From Olsenella sp. (lineage in GTDB: Bacteria > Actinomycetota > Coriobacteriia > Coriobacteriales > Atopobiaceae), in the NCBI GenBank assembly GCA_022648325.1, contig JALCMG010000003.1, forward strand, positions 124,001-188,000: 64,000 nt of DNA. Direction: 5' to 3'. Shown here one piece after another: positions 43,732 to 52,940 of the stretch; within the stretch, counting starts at the first letter, position 1; each line of letters opens with the position of its first letter. The notes below the pieces were generated by a model. That model was not told where the DNA came from. It did not search any database and was given only the letters and a program-made list of their open reading frames with translations. A program made the translations under genes and the position numbers.

Positions 43732-45741
43732 ATGAGAGACTGGCACCCTGCTTGTGTCCAAGGGCGGCGCCGAACTGCGCTTCTTCTGCTACCTTTGCTG
43801 GCCGTGCTCTTTGCTTTGGTGCTCGGTGCCACTCCGGCACGCGCGGACGACTACAGCATGACGCGGACGAGCATAGACGCTACTCTCGACACGTCGGGTG
43901 GACTTACCGTGACCGAGGTACGCACCTTCGACTTCGATGGGGATTTCCATGGCGTGTACTGGAAGATCCCCAAGGGGGAGAACAGTTCTAACGGTCGCAC
44001 GGTGAGCGTCCAGGTGCTTGACGCTGGCATTGTGGAGGCCGGCCAGGCCAGGTCCTTCACGGAGTCTTCGGCGGGTGCAAACGAGACCTACTCCATCACC
44101 GACTATGGCTCCTACCTGCAGATTAAGCTCTACTCTGCGCAGAGCTACACCACAGCCAACTTCTATGTCTCCTACATTGCCGACGGCATAGCCACCCATT
44201 GGTCAGATACCGGCGAGCTGTACTGGAAGTTTGTCTCGGATGGCTGGGATGTCGAGTCGGAAAACGTAACCTGCACCATCCATCTGCCGGTACCGAGCGG
44301 AGAGTCCGTCGTGGGCGGGGACAACGTGCGCGCCTGGGGACACGGCCCCCTGGATGCAAGCCTTGCGTTTAGCGGAAACGACATCGTCTACACCGTCCCG
44401 GGTGTTGGCTCGAGCGAGTTTGCCGAGGCGCGTATCACCTTCCCGGCAAGCTGGATCTCCTCCTGCCCCGAAACCTCGGGCGAGAGGCTCAGCTCCATTC
44501 TCGCTGAGGAGCAGAAGAACGCCGATGACGCAAACGCACGCCGCGCCATGGCTCGCGCGGCCGTGTATGGGGTCACGGGACTCTGCCTTGCTGTCGCCGT
44601 GGCGGCAATCGTTGCCACGGTAATTGCGAGGCGTCGCTACAAGGCCACGCACACGGCGCAGTTTGACGACAAGTACTTCCGCGACGTGCCCACGGGCGAC
44701 CACCCGGTGGTTCTCGCCATGCTCGCCACGGGGGAGGACCCAGGGCCAGAGGGCCTTACCGCCTCGCTCATGCGCCTTACCGACGAGCATGTCGTTCAGC
44801 TCGACAAGGTCAAGCTGGGCACGAAGAAGATCCTTGGATCAAAGCAGTTTGATGACTACCGCGCATCCCTTGTGGGGCCTATACCCGAGAGCACTCTCGG
44901 CACGCCTGCGGAGCGCGCATCTGCCAGGCACGCGGACGTTGCGGCGGTCAACTTCCTCTTCCGTCACCTTGCCCGTAAGATTTCGAAGCCCAACGATCCC
45001 TCGTACACCGGCGATGAGCCTGCTCTCTACTTCTCTGCCATTAAGAAGTACGCGAAGTCCAACCCCGAGTCGTACTCCGATGCCTACAAGTCTTGGCAGT
45101 CATCGGTCAATGCGGAATACCTGCGGCGTTTTTCCGGGAACGGATCTCTCAAGGGCTCTGGGCGTGGCATTGCCCTCCTGCTTGGCTCGCTGTCCATTCT
45201 CGCTGCGTTCCTGGAGGTGTTTGTCGTTGGCGCCATGTTCGAAGGTGACGTCTCCCTCGTGCTTGGTGTCGCGGCCATCTGTGGCGCATGCGGCGCTCTG
45301 TCCCTCTTCCTGGTGAGCGGCAAGTTCTTCAAGGACATCAGCACGGCGGCCATCGAGACCAAGGCCAAGGTTCTCGCCCTCAAGCGCTGGCTGCAGGAGT
45401 TCACCCGCCTTGAGGAGGCGGTACCGAGCGACGTCATCCTCTGGAACCGCCTTCTGGTGATGGCGGTGGCCCTTGGGGTTGCGGACAAGGTCATCGAGCA
45501 GCTCAAGGTTGTCATGCCGGAGCTTCTCGACGATCCGGACTTCATGCCGGTGTACTCCTGGTACTACATGGGTCATTCCGGAATGGGCTCTCCTGCGGAC
45601 GTCTTTGGCGGCGCCATTCACGATGCCTCGGTGGCGGCGATCGCCAATTCGATCGACGCCAGTGGCGGCGGTGGGGGAGGCGGCTTCTCCTCCGGTGGCG
45701 GTGGAGGCTTTGGTGGCGGTGGAGGTGGCGGCGCTTTCTAG
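43732..45741 (+). CDS. DUF2207 membrane protein
   Basis: The 669-residue protein has a signal peptide (about 10-40, ending ATPARA), an extracytoplasmic beta-rich domain (about 45-260), one membrane helix near 285-310, a cytosolic domain, two more helices near 485-535 and a glycine-rich C-terminus. This is the DUF2207 (YciQ-like) pattern; function unknown. ATG 43732 follows GGGGGATTTCT. Possible cell-envelope function. Confidence 0.78.
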   Translation: MRDWHPACVQGRRRTALLLLPLLAVLFALVLGATPARADDYSMTRTSIDATLDTSGGLTVTEVRTFDFDGDFHGVYWKIPKGENSSNGRTVSVQVLDAGIVEAGQARSFTESSAGANETYSITDYGSYLQIKLYSAQSYTTANFYVSYIADGIATHWSDTGELYWKFVSDGWDVESENVTCTIHLPVPSGESVVGGDNVRAWGHGPLDASLAFSGNDIVYTVPGVGSSEFAEARITFPASWISSCPETSGERLSSILAEEQKNADDANARRAMARAAVYGVTGLCLAVAVAAIVATVIARRRYKATHTAQFDDKYFRDVPTGDHPVVLAMLATGEDPGPEGLTASLMRLTDEHVVQLDKVKLGTKKILGSKQFDDYRASLVGPIPESTLGTPAERASARHADVAAVNFLFRHLARKISKPNDPSYTGDEPALYFSAIKKYAKSNPESYSDAYKSWQSSVNAEYLRRFSGNGSLKGSGRGIALLLGSLSILAAFLEVFVVGAMFEGDVSLVLGVAAICGACGALSLFLVSGKFFKDISTAAIETKAKVLALKRWLQEFTRLEEAVPSDVILWNRLLVMAVALGVADKVIEQLKVVMPELLDDPDFMPVYSWYYMGHSGMGSPADVFGGAIHDASVAAIANSIDASGGGGGGGFSSGGGGGFGGGGGGGAF

Positions 45742-45878
45742 CGCCTGGGCCCAACTGCGCCGCCTCCCTCGTCCCAACGAACCGTCCCGCCCTCGTGCGA
45801 CTTTGCGGTTCTCTCGGCTCCATGGCCGCGAAGCCCTGCAGAATCGAATATCATCAAAGCGGTATATGTAAGCGCTTG

Positions 45879-45912
45879 CCAAACGCCCCGGCGCATCGCA
45901 CGGGGCGTTTGG
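45879..45912 (+). terminator. Hairpin terminator after DUF2207 gene
   Basis: CCAAACGCCCCG (45879-45890) and CGGGGCGTTTGG (45901-45912) are perfect inverses with a 10-base loop; no long T-run follows. Confidence 0.6.
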
Positions 45913-45979
45913 TGTGGACGTGACCAATGGGCGGACGAGCCTTTGCACGTGCCGCTCGGAGGCGGGTGAAGGGAGAGCT

Positions 45980-47185
45980 ATGTACAATGTGCGCATGATT
46001 TGCGAGGACACCTGGTGGCTGGGTGCCTCTGACCGCAGGATTCAGCTGTTCGAGAACACCTATCCCGTGCCCAACGGCATGTCTTACAACAACTACCTCA
46101 TCCTCGACGAGGAGACCTGCCTTCTCGATGGCGTGGACGAGGCGGTCTCGCGCCAGTTCAAGGAGAACCTCGCTCACGTCCTTGACGGCCGTCCTCTGGA
46201 CTACCTTGTGATCGACCACATGGAGCCCGACCACTGCGCCGTGATTCCCGACCTTGTCCGCAGGTGGCCCGACCTCAAGCTCGTGGGCACCCCCAAGGCC
46301 TTCGACCTCGTCCGCCAGTTCCACGGCTTTGACCCCGAGCCCCACGCCATCAAGGTCAAGGAGGGCGACACCCTCTCCCTCGGCCGCCACACGCTGCAGT
46401 TTGTCCTGGCGCCCATGGTGCACTGGCCGGAGGTCATGGTGAGCTTTGACCAGCTCACGGGCACGCTCTTTTCGGCAGATGCCTTCGGCGCGTTTGGCGC
46501 GACCGGTGGTGCCATCTTCGCTGATGAGGTCGACTGGGAGCGCGACTGGGCAGACGAGGCGCGCCGCTACTACACCAACATCGTGGGCAAGTACGGCCTG
46601 CAGGTGACGTCGCTGCTCAAGAAGGCCTCCAAGCTGGACATCAAGGAGATTGCGCCACTGCATGCCCACATCTGGCGCCGCGACTTCGACCAGATTCTCT
46701 CCCGCTACCAGAAGTGGGCCGCCTACGAGCCCGAGGACAAGTCCGTTACCATCTTCTACGGCTCCATCTACGGCGGGACCGCCAACGCCGCGGACATCCT
46801 CTCGGCCAAGCTTGCCGAGGCGGGCGTGCACGACGTCCGCGTCTACGACGTTTCCAAGGCCCCGGTCTCCGAGATGGTCTCGCAGGCGTTCCGCTCGCCG
46901 GTGCTCGTCTTTGCGTCTGCCACGTACAACATGGGCATCTTCGACGGCATGCGCGAGCTTCTCGAGGACCTCAACGCCCACGCGATGAAGAACCGCACAG
47001 TCGGCGTTATCTACAACGGCTCGTGGGCACCGCAGGCGGGCTCGCTCATGCTCGACGCCATCCAGCGCATGAAGGGCATGGAGGTGCTCGACCCCGAGGT
47101 GCACGTGACCTCTGCAGTTGACGAGGGGGCGCTCGAGCAGATCGATGCCCTTGCAGCTGCCATTGTGGCAAAGCTAGGGGAGTAG
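45980..47185 (+). CDS. fprA: FprA-type flavodiiron protein
   Basis: The 401-residue cytosolic flavoprotein has an N-terminal metallo-beta-lactamase-like diiron domain with HMEPDH, HWPEVMVSF, FSADAFG and LHAHIWR supplying iron ligands, then a flavodoxin-like domain (about 255-395) with FYGSIYGGTANAA. These enzymes reduce oxygen or nitric oxide in anaerobes. ATG 45980 follows GGGAG. No rubredoxin gene is adjacent. Confidence 0.92.
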   Translation: MYNVRMICEDTWWLGASDRRIQLFENTYPVPNGMSYNNYLILDEETCLLDGVDEAVSRQFKENLAHVLDGRPLDYLVIDHMEPDHCAVIPDLVRRWPDLKLVGTPKAFDLVRQFHGFDPEPHAIKVKEGDTLSLGRHTLQFVLAPMVHWPEVMVSFDQLTGTLFSADAFGAFGATGGAIFADEVDWERDWADEARRYYTNIVGKYGLQVTSLLKKASKLDIKEIAPLHAHIWRRDFDQILSRYQKWAAYEPEDKSVTIFYGSIYGGTANAADILSAKLAEAGVHDVRVYDVSKAPVSEMVSQAFRSPVLVFASATYNMGIFDGMRELLEDLNAHAMKNRTVGVIYNGSWAPQAGSLMLDAIQRMKGMEVLDPEVHVTSAVDEGALEQIDALAAAIVAKLGE

Positions 47186-47230
47186 GGAAGGCGGCTGGCA
47201 CCAGGCCGGCAGCCAAACGGCAAGAATTTC

Positions 47231-47264
47231 GGCCCGCGACGCACGAGCGTCGCGGGCCGTTTTT
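47231..47264 (+). terminator. Rho-independent terminator of fprA
   Basis: GGCCCGCGACGC and its perfect inverse around a four-base loop (ACGA), then GTTTTT. Confidence 0.92.
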
Positions 47265-47285
47265 CTGGCGAGGGGGAATTAATTA

Positions 47286-47647
47286 TTGAGACATTGCGCC
47301 TGCGTCCTTCTCACTGGTAGGACGTGGAGAAGCTTACGCGTATCTTGCTTGACCCTTCAAACCGGCGATCCAAGCATGACGAAGCCGGCGGGGGAGGCCA
47401 GGCGGGCTGGCGGATGCGTGCCCAAACGCTTCTCTGCGGCGACTAGCGTCTCTGTGCCTAGGACCGCCGATGCAAATGACCCTGGTCTTTCCGTGGCGCT
47501 TGGTCTGTCGGGGGGCTTGCCGTTCTCGGCGTGGTTACGCGTCGTCGCCGTCGCGTCGAGGAGTAGCCAGCGACAGGGCGGGTTTGGTGAGTTTGGGGCA
47601 GACCGGATCTAACAATCCGATCTGTCTTCCAATGAGCTGTTTAATCA
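47286..47647. other. Gene-free stretch before RM gene
   Basis: No convincing gene was seen. The stretch marks a drop from the very GC-rich chromosome to the less GC-rich RM gene. Near its right end AGACCGGAT (47601-47609) and ATCCGATCT (47615-47623) form a weak hairpin that could end the minus-strand RM transcript. Confidence 0.4.
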
Positions 47648-49369
47648 TTAAATCCCAAGAATTCGAATGCGCTCACGAATAGCTTCCTCGGCTTCGCCAC
47701 ACAACTGTTCGTAGGTAGTAGCTGGAGTCGTTACGGTCTCGCGGCCACGTCCGGGGTGAAGGATATCCCAACGAGAAACCTTGCCAGCAATCTGCCCCCT
47801 TCCAGGCGCATGGTTGCCAAATCCCGGAACAATAGAGTTCCAAATGGGGACGTAACGAGCAATAAGAGCAGACTCAGTTAAAGGAACCCAGACAGCATTG
47901 AGCACAAGCATCCGACACTGGAACTCTGAGACCTCAATATTCGTTGCAGCCTCAATGGACTTGCGATGATCATTTGCGACGCGATCAAAAAGTCTCGTAC
48001 CAGCTTGTGGCGTGTCTACTACGCTTGGATTGAGTTCGTTGCCAGTGAGGGTCTTGGGTCCTGCCTTACCAATGTATATCGGGAGTGTGCCTGGGTTGGC
48101 AAAGTTAATATCAGACATCTCGGAATAGGCAGGAAAATCTCCGCAGTAGAAAAGGGCATAAACCCCGTCACCATAGAATTTTTCGACATCCGCGAGTGGC
48201 ATAAGCTCGGAAGCCATAAGCTCGCGAGCCAACGTCTCGGAAAGCGAGGCATAGTCCAACGGGTTATATGTGCGCGGCTTCATATGCCTCTCTCTCCTGT
48301 CTACAACGCTTGCAAAGTCTGAAGTCATCCTTTTTCTGGCCGTGTCCTCGCGTAGTGCGCACGCAACGGAGGACGCAACGATACGACCGAGCTCTACCGG
48401 TACAGCATTGCCTATCTGTCGCATTCCCTCACTCCATGCACCAGTGAACTCATAGCCATCCGGGAAGGTCTGGACGCGAGCGGCTTCGCGGACAGTAAGG
48501 TAACGTAGCGAACCATCCGCATAGCGAATTGTATTCTCGCCACCGGGAACTCCGTGAACACCCGCTTTAATGGTTTTGCTTGGTTTGTCGAGGACTGAAC
48601 CAGTATGGCCCGGGTATGAGCGCGCCTGCCCTCCCCTCTGCTCGTTATTAAGATTCGGAACGTTATCAATAGCCTCGCCGAGGGTAACCCATGGAAGCAG
48701 CCCGTTCCCATAGGTTGGCTGGGGAAAGGCCCACGAAGCTTCGACATCGGAGCGAAAACCTACGATGATTACTCGGTTGCGGTGCTGAGGCACACCATAG
48801 CTTGCAGCATCTACTACGGTTGGAATGACTTCGTAGCGCACAGCTTCATGGTCCGCGCTCGTGTGGGTACGAGAAAGCCGGATTGCATGCTGCTCCCAGG
48901 TCTCTCCCTCGCGCTTTATCAGCGAAGGGTGCTGCAGGCGAAGAAGAATGTACTCGTAGTATTGATGGAACGATTCCCGGGTGAGCCCTTTTACGTTCTC
49001 GCAAATAAACGCACGCGGTCTGAGGAGAGCGAGGACGGAGGTGAATGCCGGAAACATATCGCGACGGTCAGTTACTCCCTTTGAAAGCCCTCCAAGGGAA
49101 AATGGCTGACAAGGAGGTCCTCCTGCAAGTAAATCGATGTCACGAGGGAGAAAAGACCAATCAACGGAGCGCACGTCTCCCTCAATGATGCGCATGTCCG
49201 GGTCAATGAGTGGATAACCATTCTTCTGGTTTAGCCTCAACGTGTTGCAGCAGTTGTGCTCCCACTCAGCAGCAGCAAGGTGTCGGAAACCTGCAAGCGA
49301 AGTCCCAAGGAGGAGGCCACCGGCACCAGCAAAGAGTTCTACCGCTGTAAGATTTCCCTCTGCGTCCAC
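47648..49369 (-). CDS. Fused C5-cytosine DNA methyltransferase and Eco29kI-like GIY-YIG restriction endonuclease
   Basis: One 573-residue frame holds both RM activities. Residues 8-345 are a C5 methyltransferase: motif I ELFAGAGGL, motif IV GGPPCQPFS with catalytic Cys87, ENVKGL, QHRNRVIIVG and QIGNAVP. Residues about 370-545 match Eco29kI-type GIY-YIG nucleases: GVYALFY (402-408), IYIG (431-434), Arg463, His468, Glu499 and Asn511 fit the catalytic set. Eco29kI cuts CCGCGG with separate proteins; the target here is untested. A ribosome binding site before Met363 could also make free nuclease. Codon use is less GC-rich than in the chromosome, suggesting transfer. Confidence 0.88.
   Translation of the reverse strand: MDAEGNLTAVELFAGAGGLLLGTSLAGFRHLAAAEWEHNCCNTLRLNQKNGYPLIDPDMRIIEGDVRSVDWSFLPRDIDLLAGGPPCQPFSLGGLSKGVTDRRDMFPAFTSVLALLRPRAFICENVKGLTRESFHQYYEYILLRLQHPSLIKREGETWEQHAIRLSRTHTSADHEAVRYEVIPTVVDAASYGVPQHRNRVIIVGFRSDVEASWAFPQPTYGNGLLPWVTLGEAIDNVPNLNNEQRGGQARSYPGHTGSVLDKPSKTIKAGVHGVPGGENTIRYADGSLRYLTVREAARVQTFPDGYEFTGAWSEGMRQIGNAVPVELGRIVASSVACALREDTARKRMTSDFASVVDRRERHMKPRTYNPLDYASLSETLARELMASELMPLADVEKFYGDGVYALFYCGDFPAYSEMSDINFANPGTLPIYIGKAGPKTLTGNELNPSVVDTPQAGTRLFDRVANDHRKSIEAATNIEVSEFQCRMLVLNAVWVPLTESALIARYVPIWNSIVPGFGNHAPGRGQIAGKVSRWDILHPGRGRETVTTPATTYEQLCGEAEEAIRERIRILGI
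48281..48298 (-). promoter_or_regulatory. Internal ribosome binding site and ATG for separate nuclease
   Basis: On the minus strand AGGAGAGAGAGG (48298-48287) precedes ATG 48283, which begins MKPRTYNPLDYASL, the start expected for a free Eco29kI-like enzyme. It is a better site than chance coding would require (the codons encode DRRERH). Confidence 0.6.
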
Positions 49370-49590
49370 GACCTACCACCTCTCATACTTCCCTAGGCAT
49401 CTGAGTCTTACTATTTTGCTTCAAAGACTCCTGCTGCTGAGGATGAATTATTGCTTTGCAGAGTTTCTGGTTACCCCTGCAAGCCCGTCCATAGAATGCG
49501 CAGTTCTCGACTAACCTTGGTTGTCACATACAAGCTCGACTTTGCCAGTGTGCCGTGCAGGTGTGGGGCAAACCGCTGCTCAACTCTTTA

Positions 49591-49620
49591 GATTGCAAAC
49601 GGATTGCACAGTGGATTGCA
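49591..49620 (+). repeat. Phased triple repeat outside island, arm-site-like
   Basis: GATTGCA occurs at 49591, 49602 and 49614 (spacing 11 and 12 bases), and ends 45 bases before the tRNA-Phe core repeat. The array at 55790-55821 has the same layout and distance but a different repeat unit. It probably marks the arm of another, related element. Confidence 0.65.
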
Positions 49621-49664
49621 TAACAAAGCAGGCCAGAGCAACTGGTGCCCTGACCTGCACGTTG

Positions 49665-49711
49665 ACTGGTGGCGGGGAAGGGAGTCGAACCCCTGACACG
49701 GGGATTTTCAG
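49665..49711. repeat. attL: 47-bp tRNA-Phe duplication at left island end
   Basis: Identical to 55866-55912. It equals tRNA-Phe from the anticodon loop to the CCA end plus two bases. A hairpin at 49628-49658 matches the tRNA terminator at the right end with a few changes. Confidence 0.92.
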
Positions 49712-49797
49712 AACCATTTGCTGTACGTGTTCGGGTGAACTCCAACGTCCTGCCATGCTGCAAACGATACTGTCTACCTGCGCTTTAAAGTTCTCTA

Positions 49798-49827
49798 TTG
49801 CGTTCCGCTGTTTTTGATGGATATACT
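49798..49827 (+). promoter_or_regulatory. Promoter of integrase gene
   Basis: TTGCGT (49798-49803), 18-base spacer, TATACT (49822-49827). The arm-type repeats lie between this promoter and the integrase start codon. Confidence 0.5.
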
Positions 49828-49841
49828 CTAGGCGCAGAGAG

Positions 49842-49873
49842 TGAAGCACATTTGAAGCACACGGTGAAGCACA
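49842..49873 (+). repeat. Left arm-type integrase sites of the island
   Basis: TGAAGCACA begins at 49842, 49853 and 49865, spacing 11 and 12 bases. The same unit and spacing recur at 55790-55821. Its place between promoter and int gene allows autorepression. Confidence 0.75.
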
Positions 49874-49892
49874 CGGAGGAATGGGGGAGCAC

Positions 49893-51176
49893 ATGGCAGC
49901 GACGTTTACCCATGGAACCGTTGGCAAGTATCGCGGGCACTGGCGCGGGCGCATCACCCAGATTGAGGAGGGCGGGGCGCGTCACAACCTCACGAAGATG
50001 CTCAAGGACGCTGACGGCAGCCCCATCCCCTGCGAGGACAAGGGCAACAAGGGCAAGAACGCGGCAATCGCAGCCCTTACGCGCTGGCGTGACGAGCTTC
50101 TTGCTGCAGAGGGCGAGGCGGAGGCCGCAGAGGCCCGCAGCGCCTCGCTGTCAGGCGTCACGGTATCCGAATACCTCACGACATACTTGGGCCGTCTCGT
50201 AAGCTCTCAGCACGTGGAGCGGTCAACCATGACGGGCTACGAGGCCAGCGCACGCAAGATTGCGGAGTCGCTGGGCGGGGTGGGGGTCACCGAGCTTACC
50301 ACCGCCCAGATTCAGGCGTGGGAGTCCCAGCTGCTCAACGCTGACGGGCTTTCCCCCCGTTCCGTCATCAAGCACCACCGGCTGCTGTCCCAGGCCCTCA
50401 AGGCGGCCGTGGAGGCCGGGCAGCTGGCGGCGAACCCGTGCGAGGGCGTGAAGCTGCCCAAGAACCGCAGGGAGCAGCCACACGCCATGACCAAGGACGC
50501 TGCCAGCAAGCTGCTGGGAACCCTCGCGGCGATGCCCCAGGGCCGAACCGTCGCGGCTGCGCGCATCGCCCTCACGAGCGGCCTCAGGGTGGGCGAGGTG
50601 TGCGGCCTCACGTGGGCCGACGTTGACACCGCCTCGGGCGTGCTGCACGTGAACAAGGCCGTTGGCGTGGGTGGCGGCGGGGCGTACGTCAAGGCCCCCA
50701 AGAACCCCTACTCCGTGCGCGACGTGCCGCTGACCCCGCAGCTCAGGGCGGTGCTGGACGCGAGGCGGGCCGAGGTCATGGCCGAGGCCGAGAGGCTGGA
50801 CGTGCTGCCCACGCCAGAGCAACTGGCCTCCTGCTACGTCATAGGCGGGCTTGACGGCCAGCACGTGACCCCGAACGTCATCAGCCGGGAGTGGGGCCAG
50901 CTCCGCGACGTGCTGGGCGTCACGGACGCGAACGGGCACCCGCTGAAGTTCCACGACCTGCGCCACACGTGGGCGACAATCGCGGTCCAGAGCGGGGCCG
51001 ACATCAAGAGCGTGTCGGCAATCATGGGCCACGCCGACGCCTCAATGACCCTGAACACCTACGCGAGCAGCGACGCCGACGCGAGGCGGGTCGCGGCGGA
51101 GAAGATATCCCGGTTCATGGGCGAGGCCCCGAGGCACGGCGAGGTGGAGGCATTCAGGCTCACGGGCACCGACTAG
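49893..51176 (+). CDS. int: Tyrosine-type site-specific integrase
   Basis: The 427-residue integrase of the tRNA-Phe island has an N-terminal arm-binding region (about 1-75), a SAM-like core-binding domain (about 85-175) and the catalytic domain with Arg232 (GLRVGE), His354 and Arg357 (FHDLRHTW), His380 (MGHADASMT) and Tyr390 (NTYAS). All catalytic residues are intact, so the element may still move. I chose ATG 49893 with GGGGGAG upstream; ATG 49881 is an alternative. It lies next to attL. Confidence 0.93.
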   Translation: MAATFTHGTVGKYRGHWRGRITQIEEGGARHNLTKMLKDADGSPIPCEDKGNKGKNAAIAALTRWRDELLAAEGEAEAAEARSASLSGVTVSEYLTTYLGRLVSSQHVERSTMTGYEASARKIAESLGGVGVTELTTAQIQAWESQLLNADGLSPRSVIKHHRLLSQALKAAVEAGQLAANPCEGVKLPKNRREQPHAMTKDAASKLLGTLAAMPQGRTVAAARIALTSGLRVGEVCGLTWADVDTASGVLHVNKAVGVGGGGAYVKAPKNPYSVRDVPLTPQLRAVLDARRAEVMAEAERLDVLPTPEQLASCYVIGGLDGQHVTPNVISREWGQLRDVLGVTDANGHPLKFHDLRHTWATIAVQSGADIKSVSAIMGHADASMTLNTYASSDADARRVAAEKISRFMGEAPRHGEVEAFRLTGTD

Positions 51177-51253
51177 GGCGCGTGGGTTCTGGCTATCGGC
51201 AGGGCAGGCGGGGGCCGGAAGGCCCCGAGGCGGCAGAGAGGAAGGCGGCAGCC

Positions 51254-51484
51254 ATGGAGGGCAGCGGAACGGCGCTCGTTGGGGGAGGCCCGGCAGCGGA
51301 CGTGAGGACGGCAGACGAGATAGACGAGATAACGCGGGGGCTGCGCGGCGTGGCCATGGCCCTGCTGTACGCGGGCGAGGCCCTGGGCGGCGAAAGCGAA
51401 AGCAGCCCTGCGGCGTTCTACGGGTTCATGGTGGAGACGCTAGACGGCTACGCGGACAGGCTGGACGCTCTCACGCGACGATAG
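51254..51484 (+). CDS. Small island protein, unknown
   Basis: 76 residues from ATG 51254 (AGGAAGG upstream). Hydrophobic-patch helix (LRGVAMALLYAGEALGG) and acidic C-terminus. Not recognised; probably a regulatory or accessory protein of the island. Confidence 0.5.
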   Translation: MEGSGTALVGGGPAADVRTADEIDEITRGLRGVAMALLYAGEALGGESESSPAAFYGFMVETLDGYADRLDALTRR

Positions 51485-51584
51485 CTGAGCGGAGGAAACG
51501 GAGTAGCGCCGTCCCCGAGTCGTGGCAGGCGGGGGCGGCGCGGGATGTGTCCATTGTACTGCTACGGGGAAGCGACGGCAGGGA

Positions 51585-52382
51585 ATGGCGAGAGCCACGC
51601 GGGAGCAGGACCCGAGGGGGATAACCCCGAGGCACGACAACATGCGCAGGGCAATCAAGGCCAGGGGGTTCACGCAGGACCAGTTCTCGGAGCTCATGGG
51701 GCGGTCTGGCGGAACCACCCACAGCACGGTGGGCAGGTGGCTGCGCGGCGAACCAAAGCCGGGACAGAACATTAGCAACGCTGACCTAGCGAGGGCCGCC
51801 CGCATGCTTGACGTGTCGGTGTGGTACCTGCTGGACCTCACGGACAGCGAGGGCGGCAGCGGCGCGAGGCCGTTCGAGCAGCACGCCACCATGTTGAAGT
51901 GGTGGAGGGTCGCCCAAGACTCCGCCCGGTGCGCGTGGTGGGTGGAACGCGAGGAACCCTCCGATGGGCAAGGACAGACCGAGATCGTCCATGGACTGTG
52001 GGCGTACGGGGTCACGCGCGAGGGCGACCGGATGGCCGTCACGGAGTCCATGCTGCATGACGAGTGCGAGGAGGAGGAAGCGTTCGAGGCCGCCAGGGCG
52101 AGCGCCGAGGCGAAGGCAGGGGGCGAGCGTTCCAAAGAGGAGGGCGCGGCGCTCTCGGGGTGGCGAACCTACCTTGAGTGGTGCAGGGACGAGGCCGGAG
52201 AGGAGTTCAGGAGGCAGCTCATGGACGTGCGCGGCGACTACCGCGACCCGTGCGGGGTGGTGGCCGCCCTGCTGGGCCTCGCGGAGATGGAGGGCTACGC
52301 GGATTCCCTGGACGCGGGGCTGGTTGAGCTAGGGAGGCCGGTTAGCGTGGCGGGCAACAAGGACATACGGACTTCTCGCTAG
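51585..52382 (+). CDS. XRE-type HTH regulator of the island
   Basis: 265 residues. The N-terminal helix-turn-helix (RRAIKARGFTQDQFSELMGRSGGTTHSTVGRWLRG, about 20-54) resembles phage repressor HTH domains, with a long acidic C-terminal region of unknown fold. Start ATG 51585 is preceded by GCAGGGA. As the only repressor-like gene beside xis and rep genes it may keep the element quiescent. The 273-base gap to the next gene has no gene and may hold a promoter. Confidence 0.7.
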   Translation: MARATREQDPRGITPRHDNMRRAIKARGFTQDQFSELMGRSGGTTHSTVGRWLRGEPKPGQNISNADLARAARMLDVSVWYLLDLTDSEGGSGARPFEQHATMLKWWRVAQDSARCAWWVEREEPSDGQGQTEIVHGLWAYGVTREGDRMAVTESMLHDECEEEEAFEAARASAEAKAGGERSKEEGAALSGWRTYLEWCRDEAGEEFRRQLMDVRGDYRDPCGVVAALLGLAEMEGYADSLDAGLVELGRPVSVAGNKDIRTSR

Positions 52383-52655
52383 GCTCCGAATTTTATTTCT
52401 GGCCCCATGAACCGGCATCCCATGGAACCAATTCCCCGACACTGACAGCGGAATAGCGAGAAAACGGCGCGGGCTTTGGCTGACCGGCAGTCCCACATGG
52501 CATGCGTTCGTGGTACCAAGCCCGCAGTATATGCCGTTTGACCTGCGGAAACGCCCGAGAGACACTAACGACAGAGGGACGCGAGAGAGCGCCCCAGGCC
52601 GTGCGCACGGCTCCAACCGTCTAGCCCGCATTGTGCGGGGGAAGGAGCCAAGCAG

Positions 52656-52865
52656 ATGAATACGCTCAACCCAACCATGATGCCAGACGAGGTGGGCAAG
52701 CTGCCCGCGCTGTGCAGCGTCAAGCAGGCATCGGAACTCACCGGTTACGGCACGCACTTCCTGAGCGACTGCCTGGCCCGAGGCGAGATCAAGGGCGTGA
52801 AGTTCGGCGGGCGCTGGCGCGTCGACACGGCGGCCCTGCTGCGCAAGTTCGGTCTGGCGGAGTAA
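52656..52865 (+). CDS. Excisionase-like HTH protein
   Basis: 69 residues with the MerR/excisionase-type helix-turn-helix (LCSVKQASELTGYGTHFLSDCLARGEIKGVKFGGRWRVD). GGGGGAAGGAG precedes ATG 52656. It probably directs excision together with the integrase, or acts as a transcription factor for the rep gene. Confidence 0.72.
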   Translation: MNTLNPTMMPDEVGKLPALCSVKQASELTGYGTHFLSDCLARGEIKGVKFGGRWRVDTAALLRKFGLAE

Positions 52866-52940
52866 GGGTGGCCGTAGTCGTGGCAGATACCTACCGCAAG
52901 GCAGACGCCGCAACAGGCGCTGCGCCGGGGGTATGGTGCG

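Noticed and set aside
47286-47612. Open frame in the gap after fprA
   Set aside because: No ribosome binding site, no domain, and composition not like the neighbours.
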